This document shows, one piece after another, positions 26,730 through 34,977 of a DNA stretch of 64,000 bases. Origin of the DNA: Agrobacterium tumefaciens (GTDB lineage Bacteria; Pseudomonadota; Alphaproteobacteria; Rhizobiales; Rhizobiaceae). Positions within the stretch are counted from its first letter, which is position 1. Every line of letters starts with the position of its first letter. Below the pieces are notes generated by a model that had not been told where the DNA came from, did no database searches, and saw only the letters and a list, made by a program, of their open reading frames with translations. The stretch is from contig CP048470.1 of NCBI GenBank assembly GCA_025559845.1, forward strand, positions 747,501 through 811,500. Direction: 5' to 3'. Position numbers and translations under genes: made by a program.

Positions 26730-27896
26730 TTATGACCGGACTGCGCGTCCACGAAACAAATAAGCGATGAGAGACACGACCAGCGCGCAGGCGGTGACAC
26801 CAAACATGATGCTGAATGCAGGTTCCTGATCGAAGACCCGCGCAATCACGCCGAAGAGCGGCGAAAACAGAGCAACGCCGACAAAGCCGAGACCATTCAG
26901 CAATCCGAGAATAACCCCTCGCCTTCTTGCTTCAATGTGAGACTGCGCTTCTGCCATAGCGATGGTGTGGCAATTGCCGATTGCATAAAGCATCGAGAGC
27001 GCCGCGGCCGCCGAGATCGGGCTTTGCGCCGGACCGATTGCAAGAGCAGCCGTGAGTGTGATCGCGCAGGTATAGAAGACCGCTACAATAGATCCGGGCT
27101 TCCAGCGTCGCATTGCGAAAGGCAGCAAAAAACCCGTGACTGTTCCTGCTACGCTGATCAAGGCGAAGATATTTGCAGCGCCCTGAGAGGAAAGCTCCAC
27201 GACGTCGAGCAGGTAGGGTGACGCCCACGCGCTCCTGAAGACGGTCCCGAGTGACGCGCTGAGGAAAATCGGCGCCAGAAGAGCAAGGAACATCGGGTTT
27301 GTTTTGATGGAATCCGAGGCATCGCGCCCGATGTCCTGGCTTCTTGTCAATGCGGGAACCCACATCCAGACCAACCCGGCTGCAACTGCCAGGAAACATG
27401 CCGACACCGCGACAGCATTGCGCCACCCAAAGGAGGAAACAACCATCTCGAGGGGTGTTGTCGAGACGAGTGCGCCAATTGACCCTAGTGCGGCGATGCC
27501 CGTCGCAGTTCGTGCGGCTTTTTGCCAGGTCTGCGTTTGACCGAAATAAAAATAGACCGACATCAGGGCCGGCGCACATCCGATACCCAAAAGCCCATGG
27601 CCCAACACTGCCGGGAAAAATGAGGTTGCGCCGGCCATCAGTGCCGCGCCAACTGAACCCAAGAGAACAAGCACCGCTGCAGGCAGCCGACAGCCGAAAC
27701 GATCGAAAAGCAACCCGACAGGGACCTGCGAGATCGCGAAGCTTGCAAAAAATGCCGAGGAAAGCAGCCCGAACTGAACCGGGGTGAGCGCGAGGTCACG
27801 CGAGAGTTCAGGGCCCACGACCGCGAAGAACGTTCTGAAATACATGCTCAGGAAAAAAGCAAAGGCGAACGCCACGTAGGTTTTCCGGTGAGGCAT
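26730..27896 (-). CDS. MFS transporter
   Basis: 388 residues with about twelve hydrophobic helices in two six-helix halves. The loop between helices 2 and 3 has the MFS motif in VGLLFDRFGCRLPAAVLVLL, and GHGLLGIGCAPALM lies in helix 4. It resembles the nitrate/nitrite- or cyanate-transporter-like branch, but the substrate cannot be assigned. Divergent from serA across a 335-bp gap. Start ATG 27896 gives MPHRKTYVAFAFAFFLSMYF, a membrane helix almost at once. Confidence 0.9.
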   Translation of the reverse strand: MPHRKTYVAFAFAFFLSMYFRTFFAVVGPELSRDLALTPVQFGLLSSAFFASFAISQVPVGLLFDRFGCRLPAAVLVLLGSVGAALMAGATSFFPAVLGHGLLGIGCAPALMSVYFYFGQTQTWQKAARTATGIAALGSIGALVSTTPLEMVVSSFGWRNAVAVSACFLAVAAGLVWMWVPALTRSQDIGRDASDSIKTNPMFLALLAPIFLSASLGTVFRSAWASPYLLDVVELSSQGAANIFALISVAGTVTGFLLPFAMRRWKPGSIVAVFYTCAITLTAALAIGPAQSPISAAAALSMLYAIGNCHTIAMAEAQSHIEARRRGVILGLLNGLGFVGVALFSPLFGVIARVFDQEPAFSIMFGVTACALVVSLIAYLFRGRAVRS

Positions 27897-28231
27897 GTAA
27901 ATTCCAAATAAGGTGAGGATGCCTCTTTCTCAACGGGAAGGGCAGGTATCCAATCTTGATAGGACGCTCATATCTCCTTGGTCCATATGTCTCAAGTAGA
28001 CTCTTCGAGCTCGCAACCACCGGGGTCCTGTATCCTGGTGATAGCCGTTTTGCGCGCCACCCCTTTTGTGTTCAGCAGCTTCATCCCCCACTTTCGGGCT
28101 ACCTATCGCCTGTTTAATTGCTCCTCATTCTGTTTGAGCCTATTGGTGGCCTCAATGTCTTGTTTTAATCCTCCGTATCGACTTACAAACACCACTAACG
28201 TCTCTTAAGTCCGGAAATCGAAAGAACACCG
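27897..28231. other. Intergenic region upstream of serA and the MFS gene
   Basis: 335 bp without a credible coding region. It must hold divergent promoters. A pyrimidine-rich segment precedes serA, and no recognised riboswitch structure was seen. Confidence 0.4.
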
Positions 28232-29470
28232 ATGACAACCCAACTCTCCCTCCCGCGTGACCGAATTTCCGTGCTTCTGCTCGAAGGCATTAGCCAGACT
28301 GCCGTGGATTACTTTTCAGCGTCCGGCTACACCAATCTCATACATCTGCCGAAGGCCCTTGATGACAACGAGTTAAAGCGCCACATCGCCGACGCTCACA
28401 TCATCGGCATTCGTTCGCGCACTCAACTGACAGAAGAAATCTTCGACGCAGCCAAAAAGCTCATCGCCGTTGGTTGTTTCTCTGTCGGAACGAACCAGGT
28501 TGACCTCGACGCCGCCCGGAGACGCGGTATCCCCGTATTCAACGCGCCCTATTCCAACACGCGCTCGGTCGCAGAACTTGTGATCGGCGAAATCATCATG
28601 CTGACACGGCAGATATTCCCGCGTTCGGCGTCCGCCCACCAGGGTGGTTGGGAAAAGTCGGCTGTCGGCAGCCGCGAAGTACGCGGCAAGACGCTCGGGA
28701 TTGTCGGCTATGGCAATATCGGCTCGCAGTTGAGCGCGCTGGCCGAAAGCATGGGTATGGTCGTACGCTACTTCGATCTTTCCGACAGACTGCGCCGTGG
28801 CAATTCTGAATCGATGGATTCGCTCGGTGAGCTTCTCGAAATTTCTGATTATGTGTCGATGCACGTCCCTGAAACGCCATCGACCAACAACATGATCACC
28901 GAAACCGAACTGCGCCGCATGAAGAAAGGTGCCATCTTCATCAACAACTCACGCGGCACTGTAGTTGATCTCGACGCGCTCGCGAAAGTCCTCCAGGATG
29001 GTCATCTCGCCGGTGCTGCCGTTGACGTGTTCCCGAAAGAGCCCGCATCGAACAAGGATCGTTTCGAAACACCCTTGCAGGGTTTGAACAACGTTATCCT
29101 GACACCGCATATCGGTGGCTCAACAGAAGAGGCGCAGGAGCGCATTGGCGGAGAAGTTTCCAGAAAACTCATTGAGTATTCCGACATTGGCTCGACAATG
29201 GGCGCCGTCAACTTTCCGCAGGTTCAGTTGCCCGAGCGACCGAATGGTACGCGCTTCATGCATGTGCATCAGAACCGTCCTGGCATTCTCATCCAACTGA
29301 ATGAGATCTTTTACTCGCGTGGATTGAATATCGTCGGCGAATTCCTGCAGACCCATGGCGACACGGGTTACGTCGTCATTGAAGCTGAAGGCACATCCGA
29401 CCACGCGAACGACGTTCTCCAGGCATTACGGGAAATTCCCGGAACCATCCGCGCGCGATTGCTCTATTGA
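28232..29470 (+). CDS. serA: D-3-phosphoglycerate dehydrogenase
   Basis: 412 residues, the length of the E. coli-type enzyme with a C-terminal ACT domain. Visible landmarks are IGIRSRTQLTEEIFDAA, the Rossmann motif GIVGYGNIGSQLSALAESMG, HVPETPSTNNMI, and the catalytic histidine in LTPHIGGSTEEAQERIG. The final 75 residues (HVHQNRPGILIQLNEIF) are the ACT fold that senses L-serine. It oxidises 3-phosphoglycerate to 3-phosphohydroxypyruvate, the first step of serine synthesis. Rhizobiaceae usually carry a longer housekeeping SerA next to serC, so this may be a second copy (inference). Confidence 0.94.
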   Translation: MTTQLSLPRDRISVLLLEGISQTAVDYFSASGYTNLIHLPKALDDNELKRHIADAHIIGIRSRTQLTEEIFDAAKKLIAVGCFSVGTNQVDLDAARRRGIPVFNAPYSNTRSVAELVIGEIIMLTRQIFPRSASAHQGGWEKSAVGSREVRGKTLGIVGYGNIGSQLSALAESMGMVVRYFDLSDRLRRGNSESMDSLGELLEISDYVSMHVPETPSTNNMITETELRRMKKGAIFINNSRGTVVDLDALAKVLQDGHLAGAAVDVFPKEPASNKDRFETPLQGLNNVILTPHIGGSTEEAQERIGGEVSRKLIEYSDIGSTMGAVNFPQVQLPERPNGTRFMHVHQNRPGILIQLNEIFYSRGLNIVGEFLQTHGDTGYVVIEAEGTSDHANDVLQALREIPGTIRARLLY

Positions 29471-29476
29471 TCACCG

Positions 29477-29499
29477 GCGGCCTGCTTGTGGCAGGCCGC
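29477..29499 (+). terminator. Hairpin after serA
   Basis: A perfect 9-bp stem GCGGCCTGC (29477-29485) / GCAGGCCGC (29491-29499) with a 5-nt loop begins 7 bp after the serA stop. The T-run is missing, so it may act as a bidirectional or weak terminator between serA and the convergent BA14K gene. Confidence 0.65.
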
Positions 29500-29520
29500 A
29501 CCAAACCGGTCTCCGGCAAA

Positions 29521-29940
29521 TCAGTTGTATGGAGACCTGCAGTAGGCACGCACACCCACCCGCGGGACATAGGTGTTGTCATAGGCACGATATGTCCGGT
29601 AGCGATTTGCGCACCACTGGGCATGGCCTCCTCTATAAGAATGCCTCGGAGCTGCTAATGCCCCGCCAATGATAGCTCCCACAGCAAGCCCGCCTATGAT
29701 TGCACCAGCGTTCGAACGGCGATGATGACGGTGATAGTGCCTATGATGATACCTGTCAGCGCGGTGGTGACGCCATTCCCGATAGTGACGACGATGATGA
29801 CGATACTGCACTTCCTCCACATTTGAGACTTTAGGCGCGGAAAATGCGGGCATTGGCGTGGCTGACGCGGCGGTTAACGATGAAAATGTCATGACTACCG
29901 ACAATGAAATCGCGCTGAAAATCTTGCTAATCTTTTGCAT
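29521..29940 (-). CDS. BA14K family secreted protein
   Basis: 139 residues. A signal peptide of about 28 residues ends near AASATP. A long His/Arg-rich segment (YRHHRRHYREWRHHRAD) follows, then a Gly/Ala membrane-like stretch AGAIIGGLAVGAIIGGALAA, and finally the BA14K signature WCANRYRTYRAYDNTYVP with RAYCRSPYN at the C-terminus. BA14K proteins of Brucella and relatives are envelope-associated, with lectin-like or immunoreactive properties. The very His-rich segment could bind metal. A ribosome site (GGAGCAACGT) precedes the start. Confidence 0.93.
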   Translation of the reverse strand: MQKISKIFSAISLSVVMTFSSLTAASATPMPAFSAPKVSNVEEVQYRHHRRHYREWRHHRADRYHHRHYHRHHRRSNAGAIIGGLAVGAIIGGALAAPRHSYRGGHAQWCANRYRTYRAYDNTYVPRVGVRAYCRSPYN

Positions 29941-30281
29941 ACGTTGCTCCTAGCTTGATCGAGAAAGAGCGAGGGATGCGTCCCACACTGACCTCGACAT
30001 CTCCTTCAACGCTTTTGGCGCGTTTTAGTTGAGTTGATAGTGCGTCAGGAGCCTAGGCAGCGTTACACGCACGATTCAGGCGCGCGAATGCTTTGTGAAC
30101 GTGTCGGGCATTAGATTCCTAGTGCCGGATGGCGATCTCAACAGTAACGGAAAGATCGCCATTTAACGTTACGCACATCTACCCAATAGTCGTAGAAGGC
30201 CTTGGCTCTCGGCAGACTGGAGGTAATCAATCGGCAAGTCAGTTTCCGAGGTAGGCGCAGTTGCTATACCGAGACCATGTT
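29941..30281. other. Intergenic region with a stem-loop
   Basis: 341 bp without genes. It contains ATGGCGATCT (30129-30138) pairing with AGATCGCCAT (30153-30162) across 14 nt, possibly the terminator of the minus-strand gene that ends at 30282. The left part should hold the BA14K promoter. Confidence 0.5.
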
Positions 30282-30677
30282 TCAATCGTCGTCGGAAGAG
30301 TTCGAGCTGGAGTTCGACGACGAATTCGAGCTGGAATTGCTTGAGGAGTTCGAACTGCTGTTCGAGCTGGAATTGCTCGACGAGTTCGACGAACTGTTCG
30401 AATTCGAATTTGAGTTTGAGTTTGAGTTTGAGTTGCTGTTGGAATTCGAGTTTCCGTTCGAGCTGAAGTTGCTGGAAGAGTTCGAGGACCTATTCGCGCT
30501 GGAATTAGACCAGCTCCTGCGATTATCGTCACGGCCACGACGCGCCTCGCGAGAGATTGCGTTATTGTTGAACGTGCGCTGCAGGAAGCGGGTGACTGGA
30601 TCGTCGGCGACGGCTGGGGTTGAAGTTGCAACATTGGTGGCAAGCAATGAGCCCAGAATGGCAAACATCTTCTTCAT
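30282..30677 (-). CDS. Secreted Ser-Asn repeat protein
   Basis: 131 residues with AGGAGAAACAAA before ATG 30677. A signal peptide of about 24 residues ends in TPAVA. After a basic segment (ISREARRGRDDNRRSW) the rest is almost wholly Ser and Asn: first SN dipeptide runs, then SSSN tetrapeptide units, ending in SSDDD. Such low-complexity hydrophilic tails are expected to be unfolded and extracytoplasmic. The repeated codons make the DNA microsatellite-like, so the length is likely to vary between strains. The opposite strand is also open for 172 codons but has no signal peptide or ribosome site. No homologous family is recognised. Confidence 0.72.
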   Translation of the reverse strand: MKKMFAILGSLLATNVATSTPAVADDPVTRFLQRTFNNNAISREARRGRDDNRRSWSNSSANRSSNSSSNFSSNGNSNSNSNSNSNSNSNSNSNSSSNSSSNSSSNSSSNSSSNSSSNSSSNSSSNSSDDD

Positions 30678-30851
30678 TTTGTTTCTCCTGATTGTCAGGC
30701 AGCCTTCATTGACTGCCTGAGAGAAACGGATCGCCTTCGGACATATTCCACAAAATAATAATTATTTTCAACATCTTAACGATACGTAACGGCGCGCGTC
30801 GAGAACCGACAAAGGCCGGATATCGGCGAAAGGGGCTTGGATCGGCGAATT

Positions 30852-31568
30852 TCAACGCTGAGCCCGGGCGAATTTCCGATACCAGCCATCGGATGCCTGC
30901 GTCTTGCGCAGGATCGATTTCCGGGTCACCGCCTCACCTTCGCTTTCCGACCGGATATCGGCGGCAAGGTCGGTCGTTTCCCGGCGGAAGGGAATGATCT
31001 GCACGATAGGCGTGCCGCGCTCCAGAACATGCAATCCATCTTCACCGATGGCGAAAAACGGAAAATGGATTTCCGACTGGTAGCTGTCGGTATCCACCAC
31101 GCCCGAAACAATTTCGAACACGCCGTTCGGGCGGTTCAGCGGAGGTAGGAACAGGCAGCTCCAGCCCGGCGGCGTGACGATGGTCCAGTAATTGTGAAAC
31201 TTGCAGGGCGGCATCGGTTCGCGCGGATTTCCGGCCACCTGGTGGTTAGCGTGGTTGCTGACCATGGTGCGGTCAAAATCCCAGCCGCAATCCACCGTCT
31301 GTCCACCATCGGAGATCTGCATGCGCACCGTCGCGGCAAGGCCAATGATCCACCCCGTTGCCATTGCATCGAGAAACGGCATGCAACGCTTAACGGTGAG
31401 GCCGTTATCGGTCGTCGAAAGACGCGCCTCGGTGACGGGCGGCAGTTTGCGAAACCACTCCGGCAGCGCGGTTTTTGCCCTCACGGGCACGGGGATGATG
31501 CCCTCGTCCTCGTTCCTGCAGAGGAAAGTCACTCTCGGTTCGGGCTTTTTCAGCAGTGGCAGTGTCAT
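30852..31568 (-). CDS. DUF6065 family protein
   Basis: 238 residues, cytoplasmic by composition. Recognised blocks are FLCRNEDEGIIPVPVRAKTA, MPFLDAMATGWIIGLAATV, PCKFHNYWTIVTPPGWSCLF and FPFFAIGEDGLHVLERGTPI. These match a family of unknown function widely found near oxygenase- or peptide-related genes. The terminal AWRT-like basic end gives no further clue. It lies about 70 bp downstream of the anti-sigma gene on the same strand and may be co-transcribed with it. Confidence 0.75.
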   Translation of the reverse strand: MTLPLLKKPEPRVTFLCRNEDEGIIPVPVRAKTALPEWFRKLPPVTEARLSTTDNGLTVKRCMPFLDAMATGWIIGLAATVRMQISDGGQTVDCGWDFDRTMVSNHANHQVAGNPREPMPPCKFHNYWTIVTPPGWSCLFLPPLNRPNGVFEIVSGVVDTDSYQSEIHFPFFAIGEDGLHVLERGTPIVQIIPFRRETTDLAADIRSESEGEAVTRKSILRKTQASDGWYRKFARAQR

Positions 31569-31639
31569 GATCGTTCTCCTCGCAGCATGTGCGTGGAGAA
31601 CGGCGCAGGTTAGAACTTATTCCGAACGCATCTGAAGAA

Positions 31640-32371
31640 TCATTCGGCCATTCCGGCGAGCGCGTTTCTTTCAGCCTCTGCGGCAAGCGGTTCACCGGCT
31701 TCGATCGAAGCGAGATAGGCGTCGATCGTTTCCTGAGAGGATGCTGGCACGTAACCTTCTGAACGCGGCGACGACAACGCCAGACGCGTGACCCACGCGC
31801 CATTTGTGCGGCATGCAACGGTTGCAGTCGTCTCGTTGCGCCGTTTCAATTCGAACTCCCGGCAGAGTTCTCCCCGACCGTCAACAAAACTTGAAACGAT
31901 ATGCAGCGCCTCGGATTGGCCGAGCGTGACATCGCTGCCGGAAGGTTGCTGGTCAAGCGCGGCAAACAAGGCGTTTTCGGAGGCCCCCTCCAGGTCGACA
32001 TTGCCTCGGCCCGCCATATATCCGCCGACACCGGTGATGACGGCAAGGATGGAAGCCGCGATCGGCATCATCCAAGGCTGCCTACTGCGGATATGCATCC
32101 GTTTTTCGGGGCGTTGGAAGGCAAGCACCTTGTGCTCGGCCGCCTCTGTCATGCGCCGAACGGATGTCGCAAGTGCTTCCGGCACCGGCTCATCGATCAA
32201 CGGCTTCATGGCGGCCCCAACAGCCATGCGAGTGTCGAGAAAGACGGCCAGCCGTTCGGCCAGCGTATCGTCTGTCTCGAGCGCCGTCTCCAGCCGCTGG
32301 CTGGTCACCGCGTCCAGTTCGCCATCAGCAAATGCCATCAATGTTTCGTCGTCAAAGTGTTCCATAGTCAT
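31640..32371 (-). CDS. Membrane-anchored anti-sigma factor
   Basis: 243 residues. The N-terminal cytoplasmic part (DDETLMAFADGELDAVTSQR) is a typical anti-sigma domain without the HxxxCxxC zinc motif. One membrane helix follows at about residues 100-121 (WMMPIAASILAVITGVGGYM), then a periplasmic domain with two cysteines (GELCREF and TVACRTNG) that could form a disulfide. Its start overlaps the sigma factor stop by 4 bp (ATGA), so the two are translationally coupled. It should hold the sigma factor inactive until an envelope signal arrives. Confidence 0.9.
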   Translation of the reverse strand: MTMEHFDDETLMAFADGELDAVTSQRLETALETDDTLAERLAVFLDTRMAVGAAMKPLIDEPVPEALATSVRRMTEAAEHKVLAFQRPEKRMHIRSRQPWMMPIAASILAVITGVGGYMAGRGNVDLEGASENALFAALDQQPSGSDVTLGQSEALHIVSSFVDGRGELCREFELKRRNETTATVACRTNGAWVTRLALSSPRSEGYVPASSQETIDAYLASIEAGEPLAAEAERNALAGMAE

Positions 32372-32910
32372 GCAACGCCGCCTTTCGTATCGGACGAACG
32401 TTTCTCCCCAAGGCTTATTCCCGTCAGTTCGGCCAGATTTTTGCGCGCCCGCGCCAGACGGCTCATCACCGTGCCGATGGGAATGGCGAGCACGTCGGCC
32501 GCATCGCGATAGCTCAGCTCCTCCACGCAGACCAGAACGAGCACTTCGCGTTGTTCTTCCGGCAGTTTCTGCAAAGCAGTCGCCACTTCCATCAGTTCCA
32601 TACGGGCATGGGTTGCAGCCTCTCCCGAAGGCACTGACACGTCATAGGCTTTTTCGATTTCATCCTGCGGACCGGCAGTGCGGACGCGGCGCAGATGATC
32701 AATCCAGAGATTGCGCAGGATACGGAACATCCAGGCGTCAAAGCGCGTATCCGGCGCGAAACTGTCGGCGGCGACGATTGCACGCTCACAGGCGGCTTGC
32801 ACGAGATCATCGGCCAGTTCTCGCGAGTGGCAAAGCGAAATCGCAAATCGGCGCAGATTGGGTAAAAACTCCACCAACCGCTGTGGCACTGTGCGCGTGT
32901 CATTCGTCAT
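32368..32910 (-). CDS. ECF-type RNA polymerase sigma factor
   Basis: 180 residues from ATG 32910; an in-frame GTG at 32931 would add seven. Region 2 is visible as ELADDLVQAACERAIVAADS and FDAWMFRILRNLWIDHLRR, region 4 as LPEEQREVLVLVCVEELSYR with a helix-turn-helix AADVLAIPIGTVMSRLARAR. It should direct transcription of a small regulon, often including its own operon. Coupling to the anti-sigma factor and the divergent secreted protease suggests an envelope stress or secretion role (inference). Confidence 0.94.
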   Translation of the reverse strand: MTNDTRTVPQRLVEFLPNLRRFAISLCHSRELADDLVQAACERAIVAADSFAPDTRFDAWMFRILRNLWIDHLRRVRTAGPQDEIEKAYDVSVPSGEAATHARMELMEVATALQKLPEEQREVLVLVCVEELSYRDAADVLAIPIGTVMSRLARARKNLAELTGISLGEKRSSDTKGGVA

Positions 32911-32955
32911 GCGATTTGTTTGGCACGGCACGGAATATTTTGTCGAGATAAACGT

Positions 32956-32990
32956 CTATCCAAGATAGCATTCCCGTGCTTGTTGGGAAT
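32956..32990. promoter_or_regulatory. Symmetric GGGAAT boxes and a dyad between sigma factor and protease
   Basis: ATTCCC (32970-32975) and GGGAAT (32985-32990) form an inverted repeat with a 9-bp spacer, and CTATC (32956-32960) pairs with GATAG (32964-32968). On the minus strand GGGAAT is followed after 16 nt by GTTTATC, resembling an ECF promoter (-35 GGAA-type). The plus-strand copy is too close to the protease ribosome site (33011) to work as a -35 box, so it may be only an operator arm. Confidence 0.4.
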
Positions 32991-33022
32991 ATTTCAGCTG
33001 TTTTTCTACTGGAGATAGCGCT

Positions 33023-34435
33023 TTGTCGACGATTGCACCACCCCGCTTCAGATTTATCCTGGTGATACTCGTTGCCATCGGTGGCATGACCGCAATGCCA
33101 CTGCTTCAATCCGTCGGCATCGCACCTGGCGTTGCTGCGGCATTTGCGGATGATGACGACGATAACAACGACGACGATGATAGTGGCGACAACGCCGGAT
33201 CCTCTGGCGGCTCTTCCGGCGGCGAAAACCGTGGTGATGATGGCAGGCGTCTAAGAGGCGACCTACGATCGTTGTTTAGGTGGCCATTTCAACGAGCGGA
33301 ACGCCCTGCGTCACCAAGACGTGCTGTCGCCATTCCTGATCGCGCTCGCGACGAAATCGTCGCCTTGGGCCTCGACGAGGCCACGATCGCAAGCCTGACG
33401 CAAGACGGTTTCGTGATTGATGAGCGAACAACAATCGCGCTTACCGGTAGCGAATTGGTCAAGCTGACGATACCGCGTGGTATGACCCTGGATGTCGCGC
33501 GTCAGGCCGTAGTTGCCGCCGCACCCTCAGCTAATGTGGATTTCAACCATTTCTATCAGCCCGAGGAGAAAGACACAGCGTCCTGCCCCGGCGGCGACTG
33601 CAAGCTTATTCGCCATATCGTCGACTGGCCGCACGAAGCTGGTAACGGGCGAGCGACAGGTTGCGGCGCTCCCTTGCCGATCGGCCTGGTCGATACTGCC
33701 ATCAACGCCGATCATGCCTCGCTTGCCGAGGCGACTATCGAAGTGCTGCAATTGGGGGACGGCACCAACCCCAGCTCTGCGGCGCAACACGGCACTGCCG
33801 TTGCCGCTCTCCTCGTCGGCTCTGCCGGCAGCCGCGCTCCCGGCCTGATTCCCGGCGGCAGACTGGTCGCGATCGATGCCTTCCAGCGCTATCGCAGGGC
33901 TACCGACATAGCCGACATCTACGATCTCATACGGGCACTTGATATGTTGGCCGCCCGCAATATCAGGATCGTCAACCTCAGTCTCAGCGGGCCGCAGAAC
34001 ATGCTGTTGGAACAGGCTGTGAGCGCCATCATCGGCAAGGGCACAATTCTGATTGCAGCCGCAGGCAATGAAGGGCCGAACGCCAAACCGGTCTATCCCG
34101 CCGCCTATGCGGATGTAATCGCCGTTACCGCCGTCGACCGGAACATGAAACCTTATCGCCGTGCGGTTCGTGGCGATCATATCGACATCGCCGCTCCAGG
34201 CGTTGGGGTATGGACGGCTGCCTCCATTTCGGGCGGCAGGCAAAAGAGCGGCACCTCGTTTGCCGCACCTTTCGTAACAGCGGCTGCTGCCCTGCTGCTC
34301 GGCGCCAACCCGGAAATGGAACCCGATGAGGTGGCGGACGCCCTAACGCGTTCGGCAAACGACATGGGCGAGCCGGGCAAGGATGCGATATTCGGCTGGG
34401 GCCTGCTGAACGCAAAGGTGCTGTGCCAGAGTTGA
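33023..34435 (+). CDS. Subtilisin-like (S8) serine protease with acidic linker
   Basis: About 470 residues from TTG 33023, with GGAGA 7 nt upstream; no ATG occurs before 33086. An N-terminal hydrophobic segment (FILVILVAIGGMTAM, then a second at LLQSVGIAPGVAAAFA) acts as a signal peptide or anchor. A low-complexity acidic and Gly/Ser linker (DDDDDNNDDDDSGDN) follows at residues 43-57. Residues 100-175 look like a propeptide. The catalytic triad is Asp in IGLVDTAI (about 223), His in QHGTAVAALL (about 255) and Ser in GTSFAAPFV (about 411), with the oxyanion Asn in AAGNEG. Four cysteines may form disulfides. Divergent from the ECF pair. Confidence 0.93.
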   Translation: MSTIAPPRFRFILVILVAIGGMTAMPLLQSVGIAPGVAAAFADDDDDNNDDDDSGDNAGSSGGSSGGENRGDDGRRLRGDLRSLFRWPFQRAERPASPRRAVAIPDRARDEIVALGLDEATIASLTQDGFVIDERTTIALTGSELVKLTIPRGMTLDVARQAVVAAAPSANVDFNHFYQPEEKDTASCPGGDCKLIRHIVDWPHEAGNGRATGCGAPLPIGLVDTAINADHASLAEATIEVLQLGDGTNPSSAAQHGTAVAALLVGSAGSRAPGLIPGGRLVAIDAFQRYRRATDIADIYDLIRALDMLAARNIRIVNLSLSGPQNMLLEQAVSAIIGKGTILIAAAGNEGPNAKPVYPAAYADVIAVTAVDRNMKPYRRAVRGDHIDIAAPGVGVWTAASISGGRQKSGTSFAAPFVTAAAALLLGANPEMEPDEVADALTRSANDMGEPGKDAIFGWGLLNAKVLCQS

Positions 34436-34463
34436 TCTCCGCAAGCCCGTGTTCGAAAAGAAT

Positions 34464-34496
34464 GCCCGGCGCGTAGGCCGGGCACGATATTTTCTA
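34464..34496 (+). terminator. Terminator of the S8 protease gene
   Basis: GCCCGGC (34464-34470) pairs with GCCGGGC (34477-34483), loop GCGTAG, followed by ACGATATTTTCTATT. It lies about 30 bp after the protease stop, between convergent genes. Confidence 0.8.
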
Positions 34497-34513
34497 TTCT
34501 CGATGGCTCAGTC

Positions 34514-34735
34514 TCAATCGTCGTCGTCATCGTCATCGTCGTAGTCGTCATCGTCATCACTGCGATAACGACGGCTGTAACGGCGATCGTCGTCATCGTC
34601 ATCCGCCAGGATGACCTGCGAGAGCGTGGATGCCTGCGGTTGTGCACGTGGCATGGCCTGTACCTGATGTGCTGAGGCGATCAGCGTGACCACGGCAATT
34701 AGGGCCATGCCGCTTGTGACGAAACTTCGGTTCAT
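34514..34735 (-). CDS. Small secreted protein with poly-Asp tail
   Basis: 73 residues with AAGGAGAACAGAC before ATG 34735. A signal peptide of about 27 residues ends at HQVQA. The mature part is tiny: residues up to SQVILA, then DDDDDDRRYSRRYRS and a tail of Asp with one Tyr. The acidic stretch after an ILA motif resembles the FADDDDD junction in the neighbouring protease, which suggests a functional link such as calcium binding or an inhibitor/substrate role. No known family. Confidence 0.7.
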   Translation of the reverse strand: MNRSFVTSGMALIAVVTLIASAHQVQAMPRAQPQASTLSQVILADDDDDDRRYSRRYRSDDDDDYDDDDDDDD

Positions 34736-34977
34736 GTCTGTTCTCCTTCCGTGTCCGAGGGCGATACGTGTCGATGAACGTGGAAGTCGCTGACCTATTC
34801 CGGCGGCGATGCGTTTTCTGCGTCATTGATCTTATTTTGCGAAAACACACCGAGACCGGGAATATCCATCGTCATCAAACGTTCATAATCGGACATGGGA
34901 AGATCGGAGCCGACCGGCCGCCTCTCCCGAACCGAAACTGCCCTCTGATGACGGCGTTATGTAAAGGAGGCCAAGTG

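Noticed and set aside
27897..28231. A riboswitch or attenuator ahead of serA
   Set aside because: No conserved stem-loop set could be traced by eye in the 335-bp gap.
30290..30500. Short direct repeats that could be read as a CRISPR array
   Set aside because: The repeats are 6-12 bp codon repeats without unique spacers and lie inside the Ser-Asn coding region; no cas genes occur.
30202..30720. A 172-codon plus-strand frame of Glu-Phe/Leu repeats
   Set aside because: It is the mirror of the Ser-Asn repeat gene; only the minus strand has a signal peptide and ribosome site.
34177..34647. Minus-strand frame rich in Thr/Met/Val overlapping the poly-Asp gene and protease end
   Set aside because: It is a shadow frame of the poly-Asp repeat and the protease; no family blocks.
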